Origin: Protula sp. h YS-2021 | Lineage: Eukaryota > Annelida > Polychaeta > Sabellida > Serpulidae | Assembly: GCA_949752745.1 (NCBI GenBank) | Contig: OX457026.1 | Location: 44,361,239 to 44,425,238 of the forward strand | Direction of reading: 5' to 3' | Length of the DNA: 64,000 nt | Shown here: in pieces, positions 21,397 to 34,433 of the stretch | Layout: each line of letters begins with the position of its first letter | How positions within the stretch are numbered: the first letter of the stretch is position 1 | Translations under genes and position numbers: made by a program | Notes under the pieces: generated by a model | The model's database searches: none | What the model saw: the letters and a program-made list of their open reading frames with translations, nothing else | Told to the model about the DNA's origin: nothing

Positions 21397-21463
21397 CCAA
21401 TCAGAAGGCGTACACATCTTTCGATCTGTGTGAAATCTATTTTTATATCACATTTCAGCCAAT
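21397..21463 (+). promoter_or_regulatory. Candidate promoter: two CCAAT boxes
   Basis: AGCCAATCAG occurs at about 21395-21404 and again at 21457-21466, with a TTTTTATATCA stretch between. CACGTG-type E-boxes lie at 21382 and 21497. The paired consensus CCAAT boxes are retained in unit 2 (30843 and 30904). They lie about 3.5 kb before the first coding exon found, so an untranslated first exon would be needed. Confidence 0.4.
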
Positions 21464-22717
21464 CAGGTGCTAGCACATGTGTCAGGGGAGCGCGACCACG
21501 TGTTGGAATGGACCCGGCCCCGGGTGGTTGTCTACTTTTTGGCCTACATTTTAGTAGATTCTGGGGTGGCATATCCGTAGAATTGTATTTAAAACAGGAA
21601 GAATAATATCGCAAATACGTTTTAAAGTTATTTATTGTTTTGTTTGTAGCCTATAAATCTCAAAAATCAAAGTTAAAGTTGAGGGTAAACAAGGCAACAC
21701 CCCTTTTGGTAGTGGACGATAATACCAGAAAGTTTCCACTTCATTTTTTAAAGTACATATTTTTGTTTAACTGAAGCAAAGTGTCACATATTTTATTAAG
21801 CAATCGTTAGAGTTTGTTATTCTTCGTAGATTCTTGTTTTTTCTTTAACCAAGTCATTTGGTTGACATATTATTCTCGGTTTCTTTATGTAAACCGGTCT
21901 GTTACGCAAGCCTCATGTACGCGTGTTGTGTGTGAATTGCAGTCACTGTAAACTCTCAGTGCAATTTATAACTTTTTTTTGTGTGAACAGGCGTGTTTCG
22001 TGTCCGTACATGTCTTATTTACACTCAATCTTTCTGTGGCTATCGCTGAAATTGACTTCATCTCTCATTACTTGATGCCCTTAAACTTGAGTGCTGTGTT
22101 CACAAAATTCTCCCAAATTCGCCTGGTTTCGCTGTGTAGAGGCAGATTCTTGTGTGATCCCATTTATATTTTCGGGGTGTACAAGCGTGTGTCATGTGCG
22201 TACAAGTTTAATATACACTCAGTCTTTCCGTCAATATCACTTGAACTGAGTTTTGTTTCTCACTGCTTGGTGACCTTAATCTTAATTGTGCTGTCTTTTG
22301 TTTTTTTTATTTCACTTTGCCTGAAACTAATACTTCAAAAGTGCATTTTTGTATTAGCGCAAATAGAGAGGGTGCGCGACCTCTCCCACTCCTCCCTCGC
22401 CCCCCCCCCCCCCCGTCCCAAGAGCAAAATGCAATGGTAAAGCCTATTAAAATGTTTAACACCGTTAAACTTAAGATTATTGCAGGCGAGAACTCCCCCC
22501 TCTCCAGTACACAACCACTGCGAAATTGGTAGTTGATAAACGCATTAAAATGGGCTTATTTTATTCATTGCAGGACGCAATCCTTCAAAAATATATTGCT
22601 CCATTAGTGTAGCTAGTGGGAGACAATGACGTGCAAACCTCCCCCTCCCTTATCGCTTTAACTGAGTTTCACTATCTCACTGTCCTTAATCTTGAGTATG
22701 CTTTATTTTAAAAAAAA

Positions 22718-22734
22718 AGAGAGAGAGAGAGAGA
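22718..22734. repeat. (GA)n microsatellite
   Basis: A short GA run in unit 1; at the equivalent place in unit 2 (32186-32227) the run is more than twice as long. Confidence 0.9.
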
Positions 22735-22873
22735 AATCGATTCGTTTCACGTTGCCTTTGCGTTTTGGCACATCAAAATGGCTTTTTTTTAGCCAAAAAT
22801 TGTAGTATTTGTACTGTTAAATTGGTGCAACAACGGGGTTGGGGGCATTCGGGGTAAACCCCACCCTTTCCCC

Positions 22874-23122
22874 GACCAGCCTCGGTGGCCTAGTGGTTAG
22901 AGTGTCCGCCTCGAGACTGGAAGATCGTGGGTTCAAACCCTGGTCGGGTCATACCTAAGACTTTAAAATTGGGACTCCTCCTTGCTACCCTGTGAGGCAC
23001 TCCACATGTAAGGGTTAGAGGGAGGGCTGGAATGCCCCATTTCAGTATAATGTGGCAGGGGGATCCCGATATGACCATAGCAGTTGAAAGGGATCTAAAG
23101 AACAATACAAACAAACAAACAA
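22874..23122 (+). mobile_element. tRNA-derived SINE, present only in unit 1
   Basis: The 249-bp insertion has a tRNA-like head with an A box (GTGGCCTAGTGG, 22885-22896) and a B box (GGGTTCAAACCC, 22929-22940), a unique body, and an (AAAC)n-like tail. ACCCTTTCCCC precedes it at 22863-22873 and follows it at 23123-23133, an 11-bp target duplication. Unit 2 has a single ACCCTTTCCCC at this place, so the empty site is visible in the same window. The insertion therefore came after the units became separate. Confidence 0.9.
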
Positions 23123-24740
23123 ACCCTTTCCCCAAAAAGCGAAATGCACTGGTAAAGTCTAGAAGTGAAAAAAAAATTTGCCGGCCAGATCCCCCTCACC
23201 CTTCCTCCTCCTCTCTTGTATACGCCAACTGCGAAATTGACAGTTGATAAACACACCGAAACGGCTATTCGCAGTTGATTTGCTTGCATCTGTCAGCGGG
23301 CTAAAGCGAGAGATTCTCACGCACATATGATAGGCTGATTGTGTATTATTGTGCGCTGTTTTATTTGTTTGAGCACTGCTTTTATGATTGGCTTGCCTTG
23401 TTGCTATTTACACGCGAAAAATGTCATATTTATCTTCCATATATGCTTCGCAGATCCCCCCCCTCTCCTGCCACACCCCCGTCCTCCTTCACTGCGGAAT
23501 TGCCAATTCAAACACGTATCAGAAGCTCTATTTCGCAGTAGATTTGCTTTGATCTGTGAACGGGCTAAAAGCGAGAGATTCCCACGCTCATGACAGGCTG
23601 ACTGTATATTATTGTGCGCTGTTTTAATTGTGTGAGCACTACTTTTATGATTGCCTTGCCTTGTTACTGTTTACGCGCAAAATAATCCGTTATTTTGTAA
23701 AGGTTTTCTGCCATTAAAATGCTTGTTTGGTGATATTTTTAGTTTGTGTTAGTTTATAAAAAAATATGGTAAGGTTTGGAATGAAATTATCTGCGAAACA
23801 CTACACTGTGTACATGAACTTGAATGTTTTTTGTTTTTTTGACTCAGTATGCAAATTAACCTGTCACGAGGTGTATGCGCGCGGCTTTGTTCTTGGTGGC
23901 ATCACTTTCAATGCAGAAACGTCCAGGTTACACGTGGATAATTTTTGAAAAAATTAAAAGTGGATAAAAAGTTAATGAGGATATGCCTGAAAGGTAAATA
24001 CACACGTGTTAAAAGCGCGGTTATTTTGTGAATCACGAAAAAATGTTATTTTAGCGTGTTTGATGTGATTTGTGTCATTTTTTTTTAAGAATGTGTAAGA
24101 TGCTGCTGTAAAAATACAGGCTTAATTGTGAGGGCGTCAAATTCTGAGCTAACATATCTTTTCATTTTACGGATTTAAGTGTCTAGAAATGTTCGCTCAG
24201 AAAATTGTTGCTCAGTTACGCTTGAAAATGCTGTCGATGTTGTCTTTTCCTGGATTTCTTGGATTACAATTTTTTGTAAGTGGCCACTGCTGGCAACTAG
24301 CTTTTTTGATCCGGGTCCTTGGGACCCGGGTCTTTGAAAAAGGAGGGTCCAAAGCTATTTAGGGAGGATTCAAACCGTGTTAAGATAACATAGGGCGCAA
24401 GAAGACCTGATTTTTTGCGGCTTAGTCGGACTCTGGGTAGCCAAAAAGGAGGGTCTCGGACACCCGCAAATTTCCAGCCCTGTTAATACGTACACAGACT
24501 TCTGCCAATTTTAAACCCCCTACCCTGAACGCAGTCCGGATGCTTTGCCCCCCCCCCCCCCTCCACCTTGAACGCTTAAAAGAATAAGCCAATTCACACT
24601 TAGACTTTTGCGGAAAATTTTTGCGTTTCGGCTGAATTCAGGCGAGATTAGGATGTAATGATAGAAGAAAAAACGGCATGGATGATCTCTTAGAATGTAA
24701 AAAAAAAATCGGTCAATTTCGCGCAGTTATAGCTTATGCT

Positions 24741-24882
24741 GTCGGGTCATACCTAAGATTGGGGTTCCTTCTTGCTACTCCGTGAGGGACTCCACATACA
24801 AGGGTTAGAGAGATTTTGAATGCCCCATATCAAAATAATGTGGCAGGGGGCCCCGATACGGCCATAGCAGTAAAAAAAAAAA
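24741..24882 (+). mobile_element. 5'-truncated copy of the same SINE, unit 1
   Basis: It starts within CGGGTCATACCTAAGA, lacks the tRNA-like head, and ends CCATAGCAGT plus poly-A. Unit 2 carries it at 33979-34120, so this insertion predates the separation of the units. Confidence 0.8.
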
Positions 24883-25019
24883 GATAGAAAGTCACAATGC
24901 TACACAAAATGTATCCGGTCACTGGTCGGTTAGTTTCGCTAAGATTTATTGATTGTGTTGTCGTTATTTCAAATTCCCAATATATTCAGCTAATGATCAT
25001 TCTCCTATGGCTTTCACAG

Positions 25020-26873
25020 ATGCCGCGGAAAAAAGGGTGGATTAAAAAGGTCCCAGAGAGGTTCGTTGATCTGCAGCGCTACAGAACAGGTGACGTTGTG
25101 CTTCACATGTATAGAAGGAAGTGGCGGCGTGCACGTGTGGAAGGCCGGTACCCTGACAGAAGTATAGAAGTCTCGTTTTGCGGTTTTGACTTTGCGTAAG
25201 TTCTTAAACATTTTTCTATTGCTTTCCTTTCCAGGTCGTGGACGTCCTGTAAAACCAGGTTGATTTAGATTCCCTTTTGTTTTTGCGTGTTCTTGTGGAA
25301 TGATGACGTCCTATTCGCAGAAATTGTACTTTTGTAGAGTTGAAAGACCAGTGTATCGTAACATTTTTTTTTTGCTCCTGTAATAACTGAAAAAAAAACT
25401 TGACAAGGACAGAAGTGACGTCCTTACAGCAGCTGAGAGTGATGCATGATTTCAAAACATGCTTTCATTTTTAGTCCGGAGAAAGTTTCCGATTACAGGA
25501 AGCTCAAACTGTTTCCTATGGCTGTGGGAATTGGTAATATGTTATTAAGAAATGACAGTTTTTTTTCCTTCCCTGTGATTGGATTAAATGTCTGTTTTGT
25601 CGTTTTATGGTTTGCAAATCTCCGTTTCCGTTGAGTTTTGCATGATAGTGCTTCATAAGTTTGCAGGTTCGATTATCTAGCCGGAAGCATCAGACCCAAA
25701 AGGACTTGTATTTTTCAGTATCTTAGATGAAGTGCTGAATCCCTGTATTGCCAGTTGCACGTTCTCATTGATAAACGGACTGTATATGCGAGATTTTACT
25801 TATTCGTATACCACCTATTTTTAAATTTTCTCTTCGGTATCTGTTCTCTCTGTTCTTGCGTGGAATAGAAATTGAAATTACCATTGTGTATGTGTCATTT
25901 TTGTGCTCACGCCTTGGAATGATAAAAAAGTATCGTTTTCCTTTACGCACAGTGTGTTTTCGCATGGTTTTTGGGAATGATTTATGTGCGTCTAAACTTG
26001 TATGGAATGAAATGTGGAATGATCAAGCAATCAGTCATTTTTTTCTGCAGAAGAGTTGTGTAAAAACCCCGAGAAGGGATACATCAAGGCCTGGGCAGAA
26101 GCCGCAAAGAGGTTATGCGGGAGGGATCAGGGCCACTTGACCCATTTTGTGGGTGAAATTGTTGGGGGACCGGTTAAAGTGATGACAGTTCGGATGTTAA
26201 CCAAGCCTGTAGCCAGATTAAGAAAGCAGCGGAAAATATCCCTGCGCCGATACCAGGTAATTACAGGTGGACGAATGTACAACATATATTTTGCTTGACG
26301 CGTATTTCTCGTTTCATTCGACATTTTTTGTGTGTGTGTGTGCGTGTGATCCGAAGGGCAGTTTCGTTATTTTACTGAACCGGAACTTGTAAGACTGAAG
26401 CGAAACGGACTATTGTCAGAATTTTGAACATGCATGTCCTGTGCGGCTAAGCTTTAAATTGTTCAAGGATGAAATAAGGACGTTATAGTTTATGACTCGG
26501 CTGTTACATTAGAATGAAACATTGGCATTGGAAGAAGTCTCAGAGTTTAAATTAATTTTAAAACATCTGTTCATTTCGCTTGCACAGAATAAATAGTTTA
26601 CATTTTCATACAATATCCCCGTTGCAGCGATCGAAAGCCATGACACAGAAGTTACGGCCACCGTTGGGGAGGGGGTGGCGCGATCCGAAGAATGTAGTTC
26701 GGGCAGCGATTGCGTCATTACAGGCGTTGATACCATGTCAAAAGAGCTTTGTGAGAGACCAGTGAAAAGGGAAGAGTCGGCTAACACACATTCATCGCAG
26801 GGCGAGAAAGACACAAAACTCTCAGCGAATGCGGAATCGGCTGTTGAAAGGGCGTCTTGTGAGAAGTTGCTGG
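25020..26873 (+). pseudogene. Tudor-domain gene, copy in unit 1 (frameshifted)
   Basis: Exons homologous to the unit 2 gene are 25020-25195, 25475-25533, 26051-26256 and 26628-26873, all with AG acceptors and GT donors. The third exon is 206 nt rather than 210 because ATAG is missing between 26179 and 26180; this shifts the frame, so the acidic fourth exon cannot be read in its proper frame. The Tudor-like exon also differs by Trp36 to Arg and Asp44 to Tyr relative to unit 2. I infer that this copy has been relaxed while unit 2 kept the frame. Start and function are discussed under unit 2. Confidence 0.6.
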
Positions 26874-27246
26874 GTAAGTGATGCTTTTGCATCTATAAAG
26901 GGTAAGAATTGTTGCTGAGATGTGTCGGAAGGAGTATCGTGATATATGTAGCACCAGTGCAGATTTGGTCAAGCCAACCAGGTGCTGACGTTTTAAAGAA
27001 TTCAAAACATTTTTCGTGCGTTGTGTTTGTCGGCGAAACGGACTGCTTATCGGTGCCCACTGCTAAGATTGTAAGAGTTTTGTACAGTTCAGTGTATTGA
27101 AAATGAAATGTGAAGGTTATTCCTGGGCGCTTCATGGTCTCTTCAAAGGTAGTTGCTGTTTTGACTTGATGTGAAGTTGTCAGTGTCTCTGTCGTACGAA
27201 TTGACAGTGATTTAGCGTTTGTAATACCAGTGTTATACATTTTCAG

Positions 27247-27497
27247 AAAATGTCCCAGTTGTGCAATCGGAAGCCGTGACACAGAAGTTACGGTCACCGT
27301 TGGGGAGGGGGTGGCGCAATCCGAAGAACGTAGTTCGGACAGCGATTGCGTCATCACAGGCGTTGATACCATGTCAAAAGAGCTTTGTGAGAGACCAGAG
27401 TCGGCTACCACACATTCATCGCAAGGCGAGAAAGACACAAAACTCTCAGCGAATGCGAAATCGGCTGTTGAAAGGGCGTCTTCTGAGAAGTTGCTGG
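27247..27497 (+). other. Duplicated exon 4-like segment, unit 1
   Basis: This repeats exon 4 (shared GGCGTTGATACCATGTCAAA and GAGAAAGACACAAAACTCTC), with an AG before it at about 27246. Spliced in phase from exon 4 it would be read in a different frame from exon 4. The donor of exon 4 (GGTAAGTG) is not kept: after TTGCTGG the sequence runs straight into the repeat array (ATAGTACGGG). It is probably a decayed duplicate or an alternative 3' exon. Confidence 0.5.
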
Positions 27498-29632
27498 ATA
27501 GTACGGGCAATTTTCATGTAACGGGGTCTCAAAACCTGCCAAATTTGCCGAGGTATTTAAGAAGAAGTGTTTTGGTTCGTACATTTCGCATGGCTATGTG
27601 CGTTCGCGTATCAGGTTTCAGTGTGTTATTTGCATTTGATTTTTCTCGTATAAAGTGACCGACTGTAAATTTATGAAAGTGGCGGTGATGGGTAGTACGG
27701 ATAAGTTTCATGTGACAGGGTCACAAAAGCTGCCAAGTTTGCCGATGTATTTAAAAAAGAAATACTTGCGTCGTAGATTTCGCGTGGTTACACTACATTT
27801 CGCATGGTTGTAGATGTGTGCGCACATTTCGCTTGTCAGTTCGAAAGTATTAGCTGTGTTATTTGCAGTTCACTGCTCCTATAAGAAGTGGCCGACTTTA
27901 AATGTATGAGCGTTGCGAGATGATGTAGTACGAGAAAATGATATGTGGCAGGGTCTCAAAACTTACAAATTTTGCTGATGTTTCTGTGAGTAAGAACATT
28001 TTGGTGTTCGCACATTTCGCATTTGTGTACGTACATTTGGCTTGTCAATTCGAAAGCTTTAACTGCTTTAATTGCAGGTCACTTTTCTCACACCAAGTGA
28101 CAGACTTTGGTACGTACAAAACCATGCGAAATGTGCGAATACCAAAGTGTTCTAATTCAAAGAAACAGCGGCAAAATTTTCGATGTTTGAGACCCTGTTA
28201 CATGCATGGTTGTGGACGTACATTTCGCATGTGATATTTTAGGACACAGGGACAAAGTTCAGTTGCGGGCATACCTTTCAAATTTTTACAAGAAAAATAA
28301 AAAGGCGGATGAAGCTTCAGATCCGTTAAAAAAAAAAGAAACTGTTTTGGGGACATTTCGCTGTGATGTCATGTTTGTGGGATTCTGTTTTGGTTTACAC
28401 AAGTGCGGGGAGTTTTTTTTTTTATTTGTATCAGTTTTTCCATGCAGTTCACTGTTCTTACACGAAGTGACCGACTTTTAATTTGTGAACGTCACGGGGC
28501 TGGTTAGTACGGGCAATTTTCATGTAACGGGGTCTCAAAACCTGCCACATTTGCCGAGGTATTAAGAAGTTTTTTGGTTCGTACATTTCGCATGGCTCTG
28601 TGCGTTCGCGTATCAGGTTTCAGTGTGTTATTTGCATTTGATTTTTCTCGTATAAAGTGACAGACTGTAAATTTATGAAAGTGGCGGTGATGGGTAGTAC
28701 GGATAAGTTTCATGTGAAAGGGTCACAAAAGCTGCCAAGTTTGCCGATGTATTTAAAAAAGAAATACTTGCGTCGTAGATTTCGCGTGGTTGCACTACAT
28801 TTTGCATGATTGTGTATTAGCGTACATTTCGCTTGTCAGTTCGAAAGTTCTCTGTTCGGAGTGGCCAATTTCAAAGTTTTTGCGAGATTGGGTAGTACGA
28901 GTAAATAATATGTGATAGAGTCTCAAAACTTACAAATTTTGCTGATGTTTCTGTGAGTAAGAACATTTTGGTGTTCGCACATTTCGCATGGTTGTGTGCG
29001 TACATTTCGCATGTCAGTTTGAAAGTTTTAATTGTGTTATTTGCAGTTCACTTTTCTTATACGAAGTCACCGACTTTAGTACGTACAGAACCATGCAAAA
29101 TGTGCGAACACCAAAATGTTTTTATTTACAGAAACATCGGTAAAAGTTTCAAAAGTTTGAGACCGTGTCATATACATGGTTGTTTATACGTTCATTTCGC
29201 ATGATTGTGTATAAACGTGCATTTCGCTTGTCAGGTCGAAAGTTTTACCTGTTATTTGCAGTTCACTGTTCTTATACGAAGTGACCGACTTTAAATTTAT
29301 GAACGTCACGAGAAGGGCGTACGCGCAAACGTGACAGGGTCTCAAAACTTGAAAATTTGCCGATATTTCCGTGATTAAAAAATTTTGGTGTTCGCACATT
29401 TCGCATGGTTTTGTACGTACATTTTACATGTCATTTTAAAAGTTTTAACTGTGTTATTTTCAGTTCATTTTTCTCATACGAAGTCACCGACTTTAAATTT
29501 ATGAACGTCACGAGATGGGGTAGTACACCCAAGTTGTGTTGCAGGGTCTCTAAACTTGCAAATTTTGTGCATGGTTGTGTACGTACATTTCGCATGTTAG
29601 TTTGAAAGTTTCAGCTGTGTATTTTGTTTTCT
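27498..29632. repeat. ~1-kb higher-order repeat array, two cycles, with inverted subunits (unit 1)
   Basis: Subunits of about 200 bp share GGGTAGTACG, CAGGGTCTCAAAACTT, TTCGCACATTTCGCATGGTT, GTACGTACATTTCGC and GCAGTTCACT.TTCTTATACG. They are organised into cycles of about 1005 bp (for example 27500 and 28504). In each cycle one subunit portion is inverted, at 28111-28205 and 29076-29175, so neighbours can fold back. ACATTTCGCATG occurs many times. The function is unknown. Confidence 0.75.
28243..28395 (+). other. Candidate exon inside the higher-order repeat, unit 1
   Basis: After the acceptor TGATATTTTAG a frame reads GHRDKVQLRAYLSNFYKKNK and continues ADEASDPLKKKE. It is phase-compatible with a donor of the exon 4 type (phase 1). 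The composition is protein-like compared with its surroundings, but I see no convincing donor. Unit 2 has two copies, at 37502 and 38509; the last is 2 nt shorter in the A-run. Confidence 0.4.
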
Positions 29633-29993
29633 TTAGGAAGCTTTTATGTGGTTTATATCTCATTGCCTCACGTTTTTTTCGGCCAATCATTAAATTGTAA
29701 GTAGTGCAGATAACACTGAGCTTGAAAATAAGATAGAGTTGGTTATTTACACATCACGATTATATCAGTAAAGGATTTTGTTGTATTATTTTTCCTGTAT
29801 TTTTTTATTTTAAAAGAGTTTTTTTTAAAACATTCATCTGTATAAATCTGTATTTTGTTTTTAAACATTTCATCTGTATAATATAAATCTATGTTTTTAA
29901 ACATTCATCTGTTTGAATATCTTTTGTACTGCTCTTCAATATTTTGTAACTCTTCAATTAATGTTAAATAGTTTATGTATAGAAATGAAAGAA

Positions 29994-30028
29994 AATAAAT
30001 ATTACAGGGGGGTTATGGTGTAAATAAA
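29994..30028 (+). terminator. Candidate polyadenylation signals, unit 1
   Basis: AATAAA occurs at 29994-29999 and 30023-30028, in a T-rich stretch downstream of the array. Both are kept in unit 2 (40269 and 40298). They would suit the 3' end of the Tudor-like transcript, but no transcript evidence is available. Confidence 0.35.
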
Positions 30029-30406
30029 AGAAAACAAACTCTACGCTTGTTTGGCTTTTATTTAGTGTTTCCCTAATACTCTTTTACAGAAAGCACGTGG
30101 CCTTTGTTTATAAACAAAATCGGTTTGTTTACATTTTTTACACAGTCTCGTTTCACAGCAAACTTACAGTTGCAGATATCATAAAATGGTGTAAAATATG
30201 CAAATTATGTAAACAAAATATTCCGTTTCGCAGGGTTCATGCTTTGTTAAATTTCTCTTAATCTGTTGTCTTTTATATATTTTCGCTTTCGGAATTGAAT
30301 GTAAAAAAAATCTACCGAGATTTTCTTATACAACTTATGTCTGAAAAGTCCCTAATAACGAAATTAGATTTTTGGCGTACATTTCGCGAGTTGGAGAAGA
30401 AATCGC

Positions 30407-30552
<146 letters not shown>

Positions 30553-32178
30553 TGCGGCTTCGTCGGGAAACAAGACGAATTGGTGTGTATCACGTTGCAA
30601 TGTTAAAGTGAAACGGACCGAATTTCGGTCCGTTTCGCATTTTGGTCGGGTCGTCCGTTTCGCAAATCTGTGTTAGGGGTTCATTTTGCGAAACAGGACG
30701 TGCTCTTTCACCTGAGACCTCATGCCTATTTCGCAGAAATTTACAGAGACCTTCAAAATTTCTGTGTAAAATAGTTCTCACACCAACATATAGGTGGCTA
30801 CCTACCATGAACTCTGTGTGAGAAAAGCACGTGGAACGAGAGCCAATCAGAAGGCGTACACATCTTTCGATCTGTGTGAAATCTATTTTTATATCACATT
30901 TCAGCCAATCAGGTGCTAGCACATGTGTCAGGGGAGCGCGACCACGTGTTGGAATGGACCCGGCCCCGGGTGGTTGTCTACTTTTTGGCCTACATTTTAG
31001 TAGATTCTCGGGTGGCATATCCGTAGAATTGTATTTAAAACAGGAAGCATAATATCGCAAATACGTTTTAAAGTTATTTATTGTTTTGTTTGTAGCCTAT
31101 AAATCTCAAAAATCAAAGTTAAAGTTGAGGGTAAACAAGGCAACACCCCTTTTGGTAGTGGACGATAATACCAGAAAGTTTCCACTTCATTTTTTAAAGT
31201 ACATATTTTTGTTTAACTGAAGCAAAGTGTCACATATTTTATCAAGCAATCGTTAGAGTTTGTTATTCTTCGTAGATTCTTGTTTTTTTTTTTAACCAAG
31301 TCATTTGTTTGACATATTATTCTCGGTTTCTTTATGTAAGCCGGTCTGTTTCGCAAGCCTCATGTACGCGTGTTGTGTGTGAATTGCAGTCACTGTAAAC
31401 TCTCAGTGCAATTTATAACTTTTTTTGTGCGAACAGGCGTGTTTCGTGTCCGTACATGTCTTATTTACACTCAATCTTTCTGTGGCTATCGCTGAAATTG
31501 ACTTCATCTCTCATTACTTGATGCCCTTAAACTTGAGTGCTGTGTTCACCAAATTCTCCCAATTCGCCTGGTTTCGCTGTGTAGAGGCAGATTCTTGTGT
31601 GATGCCATTTATATTTTTGGGGTGTACAAACGTGTGTCATGTGCGTACAAGTTTAATATACACTCAGTCTTTCCGTCAATATCACTTGAACTGAGTTTTG
31701 TTTCTCACTGCTTGGTGACCTTAATCTTAATTGTGCTGTCTTTTTTTTCAAATTCGACTTATTTCACTTTGACTGAAACTAATACTTCAAAAGTGCATTT
31801 TTGTATTAGCGCAAATAGAGAGGGTGCGCGACCTCCCCCACTCCTCCCTCGCCCCCCCCCCCCCCCGTCCCAAGAGCAAAATGCAATGGTACAGCCTATT
31901 AGTCATAAAAAAATGTTTAACACCGTTAAACTCAAGATTATTGCAGGCGAGAACTTCCTCCCCCCTCTCCAGTACACAACCACTGCGAAATTGGTAGTTG
32001 ATAAACGCATTAAAATGGGCTTATTTTATTCATTGCAGGACGCAATCCTTCAAAAATATATTGCTCCATTAGTGTAGCATGTGGGAGACAATGACGTGCA
32101 AACCTCCCCCTCCCTTATCGCTTTAACTGAGTTTCACTATCTCACTGTCCTTAATCTTGAGTATGCTTTATTTAAAAA

Positions 32179-32231
<53 letters not shown>

Positions 32232-33978
32232 GATTCGTTTCACGTTGCCATTGCGTTTTGGCACATCAAAATGGGTTTTTTTTTCGAGCCAAAAATTGTA
32301 GTATTTGTACTGTTAAATTGGTGCAACAACGGGTTTGGGGGCATTCGGGGTAAACCCCACCCTTTCCCCAAAAAGCGAAATACACTGGTAAAGTCTAGAA
32401 GTGAAAAAAAAAAATTGCCGGCCAGATCCCCCTCACCCTTCCTCCTCCTCTCTTGTATACGCCAACTGCGAAATTGACAGTTGATAAACACACCGAAACG
32501 GCTATTCGCAGTTGATTTGCTTGCATCTGTCAGCGGGCTAAAGCGAGAGATTCTCACGCACATGTGATAGGCTGATTGTGTATTATTGTGCGCTGTTTTA
32601 TTTGTTTGAGCACTGCTTTTATGATTGGCTTGCCTTGTTGCTATTTACACGCGAAAAATGTCATATTTATCTTCCATATATGCTTCGCAGATCCCCCCCC
32701 CTCTCCTGCCACACCCCCGTCCTCCTTCACTGCGGAATTGCCAATTCAAACACGTATCAGAAGCTCTATTTCGCAGTAGATTTGCTTTGATCTGTGAACG
32801 GGCTAAAAGCGAGAGATTCCCACGCTCATGACAGGCTGACTGTATATTATTGTGCGCTGTTTTAATTGTGTGAGCACTACTTTTATGATTGGCTTGCCTT
32901 GTTACTGTTTACGCGCAAAATAATCCGTTATTTTGTAAAGGTTTTCTGCCATTAAAATGCTTGTTTGGTGATATTTTTTAGTTTGTGTTAGTTTATAAAA
33001 AAATATGGTAAGGTTTGGAATGAAATTATCTGCGAAACACTACACTGTGTACATGAACTTGAATGTTGTTTTTTTGACTCAGTATGCAAATTAACCTGTC
33101 ACGAGGTGTATGCGCGCGGCTTTGTTCTTGGTGGCATCACTTTCAATGCAAAAACGTCCAGGTTACACGTGGATAATTTTTGAAAAAATTAAAAGTGGAT
33201 AAAAAGTTAATGAGGATATGCCTGAAAGGTAAATACACACGTGTTAAAAGCGCGGTTATTTTGTGAAACACGAAAAAATGTTATTTTAGCGTGTTTGATG
33301 TGATTTGTGTCATTTTTTTTAAGAATGTGTAAGATGCTGCTGTAAAAATACAGGCTTAATTGTGAGGGCGTCAAATTCTGAGCTAACATATCTTTTCATT
33401 TTACGGATTTAAGTGTCTAGAAATGTTCGCTCAGAAAATTGTTGCTCAGTTTCGCTTGAAAATGCTGTCGATGTTGTCTTTTCCTGGATTTCTTGGATTA
33501 CAATTTTTTGTAAGTGGCCACTGCTGGCAACTAGCTTTTTTGATCCGGGTCCTTGGGACCCGGGTCTTTGAAAAAGGAGGGTCCAAAGCTATTTAGGGAG
33601 GATCCAAACCGTGTTAAGATAACATAGGGCGCAAGAAGACCTGATTTTTTGCGGCTTAGTCGGACTCTGGGTAGCCAAAAAGGAGGGTCTCGGACACCCG
33701 CAAATTTCCAGCCCTGTTAATACGTACACAGACTTCTGCCAATTTTAAACCCCCTACCCTGAACGCAGTCCGGATGCTTTGGCCCCCCCCCCCCCCCCCC
33801 CCACCTTGAACGCTTAAAAGAATAAGCCAATTCACACTTAGACTTTTGCGGAAAATTTTTGCGTTTCGGCTGAATTCAGGCGAGATTAGGATGTAATGAT
33901 AGAAGAAAAAACGGCATGGATGATCTCTTAGAATGTAAAAAAAAAATCGGTCAATTTCGCGCAGTTATAGCTTATGCT

Positions 33979-34120
33979 GTCGGGTCATACCTAAGATTGG
34001 GGTTCCTTCTTGCTACTCCGTGAGGGACTCCACATACAAGGGTTAGAGAGATTTTGAATGCCCCATATCAAAATAATGTGGCAGGGGGCCCCGATACGGC
34101 CATAGCAGTAAAAAAAAAAA
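33979..34120 (+). mobile_element. 5'-truncated SINE, unit 2
   Basis: It is the counterpart of 24741-24882, at the same place relative to the first coding exon, ending in poly-A. Confidence 0.8.
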
Positions 34121-34257
34121 GATAGAAAGTCACAATGCTACACAAAATGTATCCGGTCACTGGTCGGTTAGTTTCGCTAAGATTTATTGATTGTGTTGTC
34201 GTTATTTCAAATTCCCAATATATTCAGCTAATGATCATTCTCCTATGGCTTTCACAG

Positions 34258-34433
34258 ATGCCGCGGAAAAAAGGGTGGATTAAAAAGGTCCCAGAGAGGT
34301 TCGTTGATCTGCAGCGCTACAGAACAGGTGACGTTGTGCTTCACATGTATAGAAGGAAGTGGTGGCGTGCACGTGTGGAAGGCCGGGACCCTGACAGAAG
34401 TATAGAAGTCTCGTTTTGCGGTTTTGACTTTGC
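34258..34433 (+). CDS. Exon 1: first part of Tudor domain
   Basis: The acceptor is CTATGGCTTTCACAG and the donor GTAAGT. It encodes 58 codons plus 2 nt, starting MPRKKGWIKKVPERF, basic, then the Tudor strands. An in-frame extension upstream to 34135 crosses the acceptor and is not needed. Confidence 0.6.

Noticed and set aside
21144..21614. Minus-strand 156-codon frame, equal length in unit 2 (30590-31060)
   Set aside because: The units are so similar that equal length says little; it overlaps the CCAAT-box region and has no recognisable domain.
26893..27510. Minus-strand frames of 205 and 338 codons (second at 35751-36767) over exon 4 and its duplicate
   Set aside because: They are antisense to well-spliced plus-strand exons, cross introns and reflect low stop density in the antisense frame.
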